64,000 nucleotides of DNA. Origin: Methylocaldum sp035627495 (GTDB lineage Bacteria > Pseudomonadota > Gammaproteobacteria > Methylococcales > Methylococcaceae). The stretch's first letter is position 1. Every line of letters starts with the position of its first letter. The position numbers and the translations under genes were made by a program. Shown here one piece after another: positions 17,032 to 25,243 of this stretch. The notes under the pieces were generated by a model that was not told the DNA's origin, ran no database searches, and worked only from the letters and a program-made list of their open reading frames with translations. The DNA lies in the NCBI RefSeq assembly GCF_035627495.1, contig NZ_DASPLO010000150.1, positions 1 through 64,000 on the forward strand, written 5' to 3'.

Positions 17032-18291
17032 ATGTTTCAGCGCCGACGGCAATCTTTTTTATATATTTGTGGGCCGCTAGCCTTAGCCGTACTCGGATCG
17101 GCTTTGGCCGGCGAGCCTTTGACCCTGAGCCAAATACTTGACCTGACCATCAAGAACAATCCCGAGCTTGTCGCTGCCCGCACCCAAATACAGGGAGCGG
17201 AGGGGGATCTGATTACCGCAAAAGCCTATCCCAACCCTGAGCTTCAAGTCGGGGCAGGTGAATCGGTGGCCCGAGACTCGGGCGTCATGCGCGGCGTTTT
17301 AGGCGGCGTCGATATCCTCCAGCCTATCGAACTTCCGTTCGTCCGCCGCCCCCGCCGGGAAGCCGGCGAAGCCGGCGTGGAATCGGCCACCGCATCCTAC
17401 CGGGCCGTCAGCCTCGACGTGCTGACCAGGGCCAAGCAGGCGTTCTACGCCATCCTGAGGCTGCAGGAACTGCTTCGAATGACGGAGTCCAACCGGGAGC
17501 TTCTGGCGTCCATACGCGACAAGATCAGGTTGCGCGTCGACGTCGGTGAAGCCTCACGCTATGAACTGGTCAAGGCGGAAGCCGAACTGCTCGGAGCCAC
17601 CAAAAACCGGGAGAGCGCCGCGTTGCGCGTCGAACAGGCCAAAGCCGCCCTGCGCGCCCTGGTCGGCGGAGCGCTGCCTTCCCAGGTGGAAATCACCGGC
17701 GAGTTGCGTTCATCCGAAGAGCCCCCCCTAGATCTCGACAGACTCCGGGACAGCGTATTGCAGAATCACCCGGCCCTGGTCCGGGCGCGCGCGGAAGTCG
17801 AGCGGGCGAAGTCTCAGCTGGAGTTGGAACAGGCGCTGCGATATCCCCAGCCGACCCTTAGGACCGGTGTCTACCGGGAGCCCGGCCTGGAGCAGTGGCG
17901 GGTCGACGTCAGTCTTCCGCTTCCTTTATGGAACCAGCGACAGGGCCCCATTGCCCGGGCCGCCGCCGAGCGGGCGCGAGCGGACGCTCAAGCGAATCAG
18001 CAGCAGTTGAGCCTAATGTACGAACTGGATACCGCGATTACCGCCTACCGCATTGCAAATCAGCAGATCGAGGCCTTCGAATCCGGACTCCTGCGCGAAG
18101 CGGAAACTGCGCTGAAAGTCGCCGAAGCCGCCTATCGCCTCGGAGAACGAGGCATTCTCGATTATTTGGATGCCCAGCGCACCTTTCAGGCGGTGCGCGT
18201 CGACTATATCAATGCCTTGTTCGACAAGAACGCCGCGCTTCTAGAAATCGAGCGGCTTCGGGCCCAGGAATATCAGGATCAGCCATTATGA
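17032..18291 (+). CDS. Outer-membrane channel of a heavy-metal RND exporter (CzcC-like)
   Basis: TolC-family outer-membrane factor of a tripartite metal efflux pump. The start at 17032 follows a good GAGGAG ribosome site and gives a signal peptide ending near ALAGEPL. The 419-residue protein contains two OEP repeats with the long coiled-coil helices (for example LTLSQILDLTIKNNPELVAA at the start, and LDYLDAQRTFQAVRVDYINA near the end). It overlaps the next gene by ATGA. Confidence 0.88.
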   Translation: MFQRRRQSFLYICGPLALAVLGSALAGEPLTLSQILDLTIKNNPELVAARTQIQGAEGDLITAKAYPNPELQVGAGESVARDSGVMRGVLGGVDILQPIELPFVRRPRREAGEAGVESATASYRAVSLDVLTRAKQAFYAILRLQELLRMTESNRELLASIRDKIRLRVDVGEASRYELVKAEAELLGATKNRESAALRVEQAKAALRALVGGALPSQVEITGELRSSEEPPLDLDRLRDSVLQNHPALVRARAEVERAKSQLELEQALRYPQPTLRTGVYREPGLEQWRVDVSLPLPLWNQRQGPIARAAAERARADAQANQQQLSLMYELDTAITAYRIANQQIEAFESGLLREAETALKVAEAAYRLGERGILDYLDAQRTFQAVRVDYINALFDKNAALLEIERLRAQEYQDQPL

Positions 18292-19418
18292 AAAAAGTCA
18301 TCCTTTTCACGCTGCTTGCTCTGGGCGTCTGGCCCGTCTTCGGACAGCAGGAATCCCAAAAGGCCGAGACAACCGCCGAGATTGCCGTTATGGCGCCCCC
18401 CTCGTTGCTTCAACGGCTCAAAATCGCGCCGGTCGCATCGGCGGAGATTGGCGAAACCCTTCACCTGCCGGGCCGGGTCATGTTGAACGAGCACCGGGTG
18501 GCTCGCGTTGGGCCGAGCGTAAGCGGCCGGGTGACCGATGTCACGGCCTTCGTTGGACAAAACGTGCGGCAAGGCCAGCACTTGGGAACCATCAACAGCA
18601 CCGAACTGAGCATCGCTCAAGCCGCTTATTTGAAGGCCAAGACTCAGATGAACCTGCGTCGGCTGGCGGTTGACCGGGCGCGCCGGCTGCTGGAAGCCGA
18701 CGTTATCAGCCGCGCGGAACTCCACGAGCGCGAAAGCGAGCTGACGGAAGTCGAGGTGGAACTCCGGGCCAGCGCCGATCAATTGGCGGTGATGGGGATG
18801 AGCGAGGAAGCGATTCGGCGCTTGTCGAGCAGCGGCCAGATCGACTCGGTGATCCCGGTCACGGCCACTCTGTCGGGAACGGTTATCGAACGGGAAATTT
18901 CCATCGGCCAGATCGCTCAGCCCGCCGACGACCTTTTCACGGTAGCCGATCTGTCTGAGGTATGGGTGGTCGCCGAAGCGCCGGAGCAGCAAGCCTATCT
19001 GGTCGAAACGGGGGGTAATGCCGAGGTGCAAATTCCGGCCCTGCCCGGGCAGAAGATCACCGGCACGGTGATTTACGTGGCGGATATCGTCAATCCCTCG
19101 ACTCGCACGGTGACCGTCCGCATGGAGGTCAAAAACCCGGAGCGCAAGATCAAGCCGGAGATGCTGGCGACCATGGTCATTCACAGACCGCGAATAACCT
19201 CGCTCAATATTCCATCCAAAGCCGTCGTGAGAACCGGCGACCGCGACTATGTCTTCGTACAGGATTCCGAAAACCAATTCATATTGACGCCGGTGTCCCT
19301 GGGGCCGGATCTGGGTGGACTTCGCCGGGTGATCGCGGGACTTACCGAAGGACAGCGGATTGTCGTCGACGGCGCATTCCATCTGAACAACGAACGTATC
19401 CGCAAGGAACTGGAGTAA
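18288..19418 (+). CDS. Periplasmic adaptor of a heavy-metal RND exporter (CzcB/CusB-like)
   Basis: Membrane-fusion protein linking the RND pump to the outer-membrane channel. The 376-residue protein has a signal peptide (MKKVILFTLLALGVWPVFG), a barrel-sandwich domain (GRVTDVTAFVGQNVRQGQ), an alpha-hairpin (about 115-165) and a beta-barrel (VWVVAEAPEQQAYLVE). No His-rich metal-binding N-terminus is seen. ATGA overlap with the upstream gene; three bases separate it from the pump gene. Confidence 0.9.
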   Translation: MKKVILFTLLALGVWPVFGQQESQKAETTAEIAVMAPPSLLQRLKIAPVASAEIGETLHLPGRVMLNEHRVARVGPSVSGRVTDVTAFVGQNVRQGQHLGTINSTELSIAQAAYLKAKTQMNLRRLAVDRARRLLEADVISRAELHERESELTEVEVELRASADQLAVMGMSEEAIRRLSSSGQIDSVIPVTATLSGTVIEREISIGQIAQPADDLFTVADLSEVWVVAEAPEQQAYLVETGGNAEVQIPALPGQKITGTVIYVADIVNPSTRTVTVRMEVKNPERKIKPEMLATMVIHRPRITSLNIPSKAVVRTGDRDYVFVQDSENQFILTPVSLGPDLGGLRRVIAGLTEGQRIVVDGAFHLNNERIRKELE

Positions 19419-19421
19419 GCC

Positions 19422-22400
19422 ATGATCGAAAACTTGATCCGCACCGCGCTCAAGCAGCGGGTGGTGGTTCTGATAATCGCGGTCTGTCTTCTGGCGTTCG
19501 GTATTTCGGCGATGCAGCAGCTGTCCGTGGATGCCTTTCCCGATGTGACCAATGTTCAGGTTCAGGTAGCGGCCGAGGTTCCCGGCAGCTCTGCGGAGGA
19601 AGTGGAACGCTTCGTGACCGTACCCCTGGAAATCGCCATGACGGGGCTTCCCGGCCTGGTCGAAATGCGCTCGGTGAACCGCAACGCCTTGTCGCAGATC
19701 GTCCTGGTGTTTACCGATGAAACCGATGTTTATTTCGCCCGGCAGCTGGTGCTCGAACGCATGATCCAAGCGGCGGACCGCTTGCCGGAAGGCGTCACGC
19801 CCATCCTCGGACCGGTTTCCACCGGCCTGGGCGAAGTCTACCAATACACGCTGGAGCGGCCCGACGACGGTGAACGCGCCCTGACCGAGGAGGAACTGAC
19901 CGAGCGCAGAACCATACAGGATTGGGTGGTGCGCCCCCTGCTCCGCGGCATTCCCGGTGTCGCCGAAATCAACTCGATCGGAGGCTTGGAACGCCAGTAC
20001 CAGGTCCTTCCCAATCCCGACCGCTTGCGCCACTACGGCCTGACCCTGAAGGACGTCTATACGGCGCTGGCGCTCAACAACGCCAACAGCGGCGGCGGCA
20101 AATTGCCGCAATACGCCGAGCAGTACCTCATCCGCGGGATCGGCTTGATTCACAATGTGGAGGATATCGGCAACATCGTCCTCAAGGAAATCGACGGCAC
20201 CCCCGTCTACATCCACAACGTGAGCGAGGTGCGCATCGGTCATGCGGTGCGCTCTGGGGCCGTCATCAAGAACGGCTATACCGAGGCGGTAGGCGGCATC
20301 GTCTTGATGATCCGCGGCGGCAACGCCAAGCAAATCGTCACCCAAGTCAAGGAGCGGATCAATGAAATCAACGAACAAGGGATGCTGCCGGGCGGTCTCA
20401 AAATCGTACCGTTCTACGATCGCACCGACCTGGTGGACGCGGCGATCCACACGGTGACCAAGGTATTGATGGAAGGCATCTTCCTGGTGGTGGTAGTGCT
20501 GTTCCTGTACTTGGGCGATATCCGCTCCAGCCTGATCGTGGTGGCGACGCTGATCATCACGCCGCTGGTTACCTTCATGGTGATGAACCGCTACGGAATC
20601 TCGGCCAACCTCATGTCTCTCGGCGGGCTCGCCATCGCCATCGGCATCATGGTGGACGGTTCGGTCGTGGTGGTGGAGAACGCCTTTCACCACTTGGGCG
20701 AGGCCGAAGAGACCGGCGAAAGCCGCAGCTTGATCGTATTGCGTGCCGCTGCCGAGGTGGGCACGCCGGTACTGTTCGGTGTGGGCATCATCTGCCTGGT
20801 GTTCCTGCCGCTAATGACGATGACGGGACTGGAAGGCAAGATGTTCGCGCCGCTGGCCTACACCATCGCGATCGCATTGTTCATCTCCCTGATCGTGTCG
20901 CTCACCTTGTCGCCGGTGCTGTGCTCTTACCTGCTCGAAGGCGGGGCGGACCACGATACGCGCATCATCGCGTCCATGAAGCGGCCTTATCTGAAGTTGT
21001 TGCACTTTGCTTTGGGCAACCCGCTGAAGGTGGTTGCGAGCGCGATCGCTTTGCTGATCGGCAGCCTTTTGCTGTTTCCGTTCCTGGGTACGTCCTTCAT
21101 TCCGGAGATGAAAGAAGGCTCCATCGTACCCGGCATCAATCGGGTCCCGAGCATGTCGCTGGACGAGTCGATCCGCCTGGAGAGCGAAGCCATGCGCCTG
21201 GTGACGGAAGTACCGGGAGTGGCCAAAGCGGTATCGCAGTTGGGACGTAGCGAAAGCCCTACCGATCCGCAACCGGAAAACGAATCCACGCCCATCGTGA
21301 CGATCAAGCCCCGGGACCAGCTTCCGGAGGGCTGGGATCAGAACGACGTAATGGACGCCATCCGCGACAAGCTCAGCGTCCTGCCGGGCGTGCAGATCGT
21401 AATGGCGCAGCCGATCTCGGACCGGGTGGACGAAATGGTGACCGGAGTGCGCTCCGATATCGCCATCAAGCTTTTCGGCGACGAATTGGAGTTGCTGAAG
21501 CAAAAAGCCGACGAAATCATAAAGGTGGTCAACTCGATCGAAGGCGCCGCGGACATCCGCGTCGAGCGGGTAAGCGGACAACAGTACCTCACCATCGACA
21601 TCGACCGCCGAGCCATCGCCCGCCATGGCATCAACGTGGCCGACATCAACGACATCATCGAGACCGCGATCGGCGGCCGCGTCAGCACCGAAATCTATGA
21701 GGGCGAGCGGCGATTTTCGGCGGTGGTCCGGTTTCCGGAAAAATTCCGGAATAATCCGCAGGCCATCGGGCAAATTCTGCTGAAATCCCCCAACGGCGCC
21801 TTGGTGCCACTAAAAGACCTGGCCGCCATTCGAGTCGTGGACGGACCCGCGCAGGTCAGCCGCGACAGCGCCCGGCGCCGCCTGGTGATCGGCGCGAACG
21901 TGCGAGGCCGGGATTTGGGCGGTTTCGTCGCGGAACTGCAAAAAGCCATCGCCGAACAAGTAAAGCTACCGGAAGGTTATTACCTCACCTGGGGTGGACA
22001 ATTCGAAAACCTCGACCGGGCCATGCACCGCCTGATGGTGATTATTCCCATCACCATCGCGGCAATCTTTTTCCTGTTGTTTCTGCTGTTCAACTCGCTG
22101 CGTTTCGCGGCCCTCATCATCCTGGTCCTGCCGTTCGCCTCGATGGGCGGCATCTTTTCGCTGTTCCTCACCGGAGAATATCTATCGGTGCCGGCCTCAG
22201 TCGGCTTTATCACCCTGTGGGGCATCGCGGTGCTCAACGGGGTGGTTCTGGTGTCCTACATCAGGAGTCTCCGCGAGGAAGGACTGATCCAGCGGGAGGC
22301 CATCATCGAAGGCTGCAAGCAACGGTTTCGGCCGGTGATGATGACCGCCACCGTCGCCATGCTGGGTCTGGTGCCATTCCTGTTCGCCACCGGGCCCGGC

Positions 22401-22523
22401 TCCGAAGTCCAGCGCCCTCTGGCGATCGTGGTGATCGGCGGGTTGATCACCTCCACCTTGCTCACCCTGGTAGTGTTGCCGACCCTTTACCGATGGTTCG
22501 AAGAAAAACGCATCGAAGCGTGA
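19422..22523 (+). CDS. Heavy-metal RND pump, CzcA/CusA family
   Basis: Proton-driven inner-membrane pump that exports metal ions with the adaptor and channel encoded upstream. The 1033-residue protein has the RND plan: helix 1 at the N-terminus, a large periplasmic loop, helices 2-6, a second loop and helices 8-12. Helix 4 reads AIAIGIMVDGSVVVVEN, which has the conserved Asp but not the DFG start of the classic Zn/Co/Cd pumps. I do not assign a metal. No metal-sensing regulator gene is adjacent. Confidence 0.92.
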   Translation: MIENLIRTALKQRVVVLIIAVCLLAFGISAMQQLSVDAFPDVTNVQVQVAAEVPGSSAEEVERFVTVPLEIAMTGLPGLVEMRSVNRNALSQIVLVFTDETDVYFARQLVLERMIQAADRLPEGVTPILGPVSTGLGEVYQYTLERPDDGERALTEEELTERRTIQDWVVRPLLRGIPGVAEINSIGGLERQYQVLPNPDRLRHYGLTLKDVYTALALNNANSGGGKLPQYAEQYLIRGIGLIHNVEDIGNIVLKEIDGTPVYIHNVSEVRIGHAVRSGAVIKNGYTEAVGGIVLMIRGGNAKQIVTQVKERINEINEQGMLPGGLKIVPFYDRTDLVDAAIHTVTKVLMEGIFLVVVVLFLYLGDIRSSLIVVATLIITPLVTFMVMNRYGISANLMSLGGLAIAIGIMVDGSVVVVENAFHHLGEAEETGESRSLIVLRAAAEVGTPVLFGVGIICLVFLPLMTMTGLEGKMFAPLAYTIAIALFISLIVSLTLSPVLCSYLLEGGADHDTRIIASMKRPYLKLLHFALGNPLKVVASAIALLIGSLLLFPFLGTSFIPEMKEGSIVPGINRVPSMSLDESIRLESEAMRLVTEVPGVAKAVSQLGRSESPTDPQPENESTPIVTIKPRDQLPEGWDQNDVMDAIRDKLSVLPGVQIVMAQPISDRVDEMVTGVRSDIAIKLFGDELELLKQKADEIIKVVNSIEGAADIRVERVSGQQYLTIDIDRRAIARHGINVADINDIIETAIGGRVSTEIYEGERRFSAVVRFPEKFRNNPQAIGQILLKSPNGALVPLKDLAAIRVVDGPAQVSRDSARRRLVIGANVRGRDLGGFVAELQKAIAEQVKLPEGYYLTWGGQFENLDRAMHRLMVIIPITIAAIFFLLFLLFNSLRFAALIILVLPFASMGGIFSLFLTGEYLSVPASVGFITLWGIAVLNGVVLVSYIRSLREEGLIQREAIIEGCKQRFRPVMMTATVAMLGLVPFLFATGPGSEVQRPLAIVVIGGLITSTLLTLVVLPTLYRWFEEKRIEA

Positions 22524-22525
22524 AA

Positions 22526-22576
22526 GCGTGTTTAAAAGCTACTGCGCGGTTCGCTCGTGACGCTTTTGAAACACGC
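22526..22576. repeat. Interspersed palindromic repeat, short copy
   Basis: GCGTGTTTAAAAGCTACTGC at the left pairs imperfectly with GACGCTTTTGAAACACGC at the right, with only a few bases in between. Both ends match those of the copy at 53907-54048, so this looks like an internally deleted member. It starts right after the pump gene stop and ends before the ribosome site of the P-II-like gene. Confidence 0.6.
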
Positions 22577-22594
22577 GCTGATTAAGGAGTCATC

Positions 22595-22915
22595 ATGAAA
22601 GAAATCAAAGCCATCATCCAGCCCCAGCGACTGGGGAAGCTCAGAAACGCCTTCCGCCAGATGCGCGGCTTTCCGGGGATGACCGTGAGCCGGGTGGAAG
22701 GTTGCAGCCAGCATGACGAACCGGAAGTTAGCCACAGCATACGGGAGGAATTAACCGACTTTTCGCCCAAGGTCCGGGTCGAGATCGTCGCCCCGGACGA
22801 CAAGGTGGATGAAATCGTCGGGATAATTCTTGCCAATGGTCACACGGGACAGCCGGGTGACGGCATCATTTGGGTCACGGAAATCGGGAACTTTCAGAGG
22901 ATCCGCATCGAATAG
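22595..22915 (+). CDS. P-II-like protein linked to metal efflux
   Basis: A 107-residue P-II family protein (MKEIKAIIQPQRLGKLRNAF at the start; B-loop-like TGQPGDGIIWV near 87-97). The T-loop region (GCSQHDEPEVSH) is short, lacks the uridylylated Tyr of GlnB/GlnK and carries Cys and His. P-II-like proteins of this kind are known next to CusABC/CzcABC operons (the PII-NG group), so a role in sensing metal or nucleotide for the pump is more likely than nitrogen control. Good ribosome site AAGGAGT. Last gene of the czc-like operon. Confidence 0.8.
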   Translation: MKEIKAIIQPQRLGKLRNAFRQMRGFPGMTVSRVEGCSQHDEPEVSHSIREELTDFSPKVRVEIVAPDDKVDEIVGIILANGHTGQPGDGIIWVTEIGNFQRIRIE

Positions 22916-22946
22916 AATCCGCCCCCTTTACGGAAACCGCCTCCGA

Positions 22947-23714
22947 TCAGGCCCGGAACTCCGCCACCACCGGCGCATGATCGGACGGCCGTTCGAGCCT
23001 CCTTGGCTCGACATCGATGCGGCAGGCCAGGCAGTTTTCGCCTAATGCAGAACTAACAAGAATGTGATCGATGCGCAGCCCCATGTTGCGACGGAACGCA
23101 TAAAGACGGTAATCCCACCAGGTGTAGCTCTTCTCGGCCTGTTCGAAACGCCGAAAAACGTCGGTCAAACCCAAGTCGAGCAAGGTGCGAAACGCCTCAC
23201 GCTCCGGCGTGCTGCACAGAATCCTCTCGCGCCAGGACTCGGGATCGTACACGTCCCTGTCCTCGGGTGCGATGTTGAAATCGCCCAGTACAATCAAGCG
23301 CGGGTGACATTCCAATTCAAGGCGCAGGTAATCACGCATCTTGGACAACCAGTCCAGCTTGTAGACGTACTTGTCCGAACCCACCTCCCCGCCGTTCGGC
23401 ACGTAGAGATTGACGATTCGGCAGCCGGCTACGGTGACGGCAAGAATGCGCCGCTGCGGATCGTCGAAACCCGCCGGATCGGTTACCGGATTGCAGACAT
23501 CAAGCTTGCTGAGCACGGCCACGCCGTTGTACGTTTTCTGTCCGCTGTAAACCGCCCGATAGCCGGCTTCGGCCAATTCCGCGACCGGAAACTCCGGATC
23601 GGTCATTTTCGTTTCCTGAACGGCGAGCACGTCCGGCTGCTCCTGCCCCAACCAATTCAAGACATGAGGCAGGCGCACGCGCAGAGAGTTAACGTTCCAA
23701 GTGGCGATTTTCAT
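22947..23714 (-). CDS. xthA: Exodeoxyribonuclease III / AP endonuclease
   Basis: Base-excision repair nuclease that cuts at abasic sites. From the ATG at 23714 the protein has 255 residues and starts MKIATWNVNSLRVRLPHVLN. Catalytic motifs: N7, E in LAVQETK, LGDFNIAPEDRDVYDP, and the final SDHAPVVAEF with the active-site Asp-His. The upstream frame to 23750 adds 12 residues with no homology. It is convergent with the P-II-like gene. Confidence 0.94.
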   Translation of the reverse strand: MKIATWNVNSLRVRLPHVLNWLGQEQPDVLAVQETKMTDPEFPVAELAEAGYRAVYSGQKTYNGVAVLSKLDVCNPVTDPAGFDDPQRRILAVTVAGCRIVNLYVPNGGEVGSDKYVYKLDWLSKMRDYLRLELECHPRLIVLGDFNIAPEDRDVYDPESWRERILCSTPEREAFRTLLDLGLTDVFRRFEQAEKSYTWWDYRLYAFRRNMGLRIDHILVSSALGENCLACRIDVEPRRLERPSDHAPVVAEFRA

Positions 23715-23772
23715 GGGTACATCGATTTTGTAAGACGGACGTGGCGGCAAAGGATTGCCGACCTACGACTTT

Positions 23773-23838
23773 GTAGGCTGGAATAAGCGAAGCGTTTCCG
23801 GCGTTCCGGCTAGGAAACGCTTACGCCGGTCCATAACA
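23773..23838. repeat. Dispersed palindromic repeat (GGAATAAGCGAAGCGTTTCC type)
   Basis: TGTAGGCTGGAATAAGCGAA and following bases are inverted in GGAAACGCTTACGCCGGTCC. Half of the same unit recurs directly after cyoE at 58781. It lies in the xthA-lpxD gap. Confidence 0.65.
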
Positions 23839-23871
23839 ATTATTCCATTCGGCATTCGAGTGAACATTAAT

Positions 23872-23954
23872 TGTAGGGTGGGTTAGCGAAGCGTAACCCA
23901 CCGATTCGAGGTCACTTGGTGGGTTACGGCCTCGCAGCCTAACCCACCCTACAA
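23872..23954. repeat. Long palindrome of the GTAGGGTGGGTTAG type
   Basis: TGTAGGGTGGGTTAG at the left is mirrored by CTAACCCACCCTACA at the right, with a second inverted pair (CGTAACCCACC / GGTGGGTTACG) inside: about 83 bases of almost full palindrome. Such REP/BIME-like units are dispersed in many bacterial genomes. It may serve as terminator for lpxD or xthA. Confidence 0.75.
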
Positions 23955-23985
23955 AAATTAATTCCTTATTGAAAGCGATTTGGAA

Positions 23986-25047
23986 TTACTCCGTCTTCGC
24001 CAACTCCGCAATCTTCTTCTCCAGATTCTTCAGCCGCGTCCACATCTCGTGCAAACGGGGAAACACCGCCATGTTCTTCAGATATTGCTGTAGGGGCTGA
24101 GCCGGCCCGCCGGCGTACATGCCGGGTTCCTTGATGCTGTTGTGGAGCCCGGCGCGATGGAGCAGCACGACATCGTCGGCCACGGTGATATGGTCCAAGG
24201 TTCCGGTCTGGCCGGAAGCAATGACCCTCTTCCCGAACCGGGTCGACCCGGAAATGCCGGTGTGAGCGCAGAGGATGCAGTCCTCGCCGATTTCCACGTT
24301 GTGCCCGATATGGCAGAGGGCATCGACCACGGCCCCGGAGCGGATGATGGTGGCTCCGTAGGTGGCTCGATCGATATTGGTGTTCGCGCCGATCACCACG
24401 CGGTCCTCGATGATGACCTTGCCGGTGTGCGGGATGCGGTAATTGCGGCGACGCTCGTCCTGGGCGAAACCGAAACCTTCGGAGCCGATAACGCAGCCCG
24501 CCTTCAAGATGACGTTGGCGCCGATCTCGCACTCGTAGCCGACGGTGCAGCGCGGGTGGATCACCGTCTCTCGCCCGATTTTCGCCTTCTTTTCCACCAC
24601 GGTGTTCGCCATGATGACGACGCCGGGCTCCAGACTCACCTCCGCGCCCAATACGACACCGGGGCCGATCACGGCATCGCCGGGAACCGCGACGCTCTCA
24701 TGAATCACGGCGGAAGGGTGAACCCGCGGCCACTCGACATCCCGCACATCGCGGTCGGCATAGGCCTGCTTGAGCAGCGCGATGGCCAAGCGAACGTTCG
24801 GCGCGACCAGCAGAGACACCCCGGCATCGGTCAATTCCGCGGCAATCGCCTCGGTAGACACCACCGCGGCAGGCTTTAGTTCGCGTACTTGGGGAAGATA
24901 TTTCACATGATCCACAAACACCAAATCCCCGGGCGCGCAGTCTTCGATAGGCGCAAGGCGGCGGATAGCTTGATCCGGTCCGCGGTGATCGACGATCAAA
25001 CCCTGAGCCTTGAAACGTTCAAATACTTCCGAGGCGAGTAAATTCAT
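23986..25047 (-). CDS. lpxD: UDP-3-O-acylglucosamine N-acyltransferase LpxD
   Basis: Adds the second acyl chain in lipid A synthesis. The protein (353 residues from the ATG at 25047) has an N-terminal uridine-binding domain, a left-handed beta-helix of hexapeptide repeats (about 110-300), the catalytic His in ALCHIGHNVEIGED and a C-terminal helix (PQLQQ..EMWTRLKNLEKKIAEL). It stands alone, away from the usual bamA-lpxD-fabZ-lpxA operon, so it may be a second copy. Palindromic repeats follow it. Confidence 0.9.
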   Translation of the reverse strand: MNLLASEVFERFKAQGLIVDHRGPDQAIRRLAPIEDCAPGDLVFVDHVKYLPQVRELKPAAVVSTEAIAAELTDAGVSLLVAPNVRLAIALLKQAYADRDVRDVEWPRVHPSAVIHESVAVPGDAVIGPGVVLGAEVSLEPGVVIMANTVVEKKAKIGRETVIHPRCTVGYECEIGANVILKAGCVIGSEGFGFAQDERRRNYRIPHTGKVIIEDRVVIGANTNIDRATYGATIIRSGAVVDALCHIGHNVEIGEDCILCAHTGISGSTRFGKRVIASGQTGTLDHITVADDVVLLHRAGLHNSIKEPGMYAGGPAQPLQQYLKNMAVFPRLHEMWTRLKNLEKKIAELAKTE

Positions 25048-25243
25048 AGATAAATCCAAATACTTGAAGTTGATCGGAAATAATAAGAAGCCGGGAAAGG
25101 GCGGGCAACCCCTTTCATCGTGCAGGCTGCCGGCAGCCGGCCTTGTTCGGATCTGCCCTAGATCCGTTCAGGTGCGTCTACACTTAAGTTTTAGCGAGGA
25201 TGTATTACAGTTCAAATTGTAGAAGCGTGGAGACGCTAAAGCC

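Noticed and set aside
18279..20693. 804-codon open frame on the minus strand
   Set aside because: It is antisense to the adaptor and pump genes, rich in His/Asp/Gln/Arg as expected from the complement of GC-rich codons, and has no family signature.
19422..22523. Naming the metal carried by the RND pump
   Set aside because: The helix-4 signature does not match one substrate class clearly enough, and no metal regulator is adjacent.
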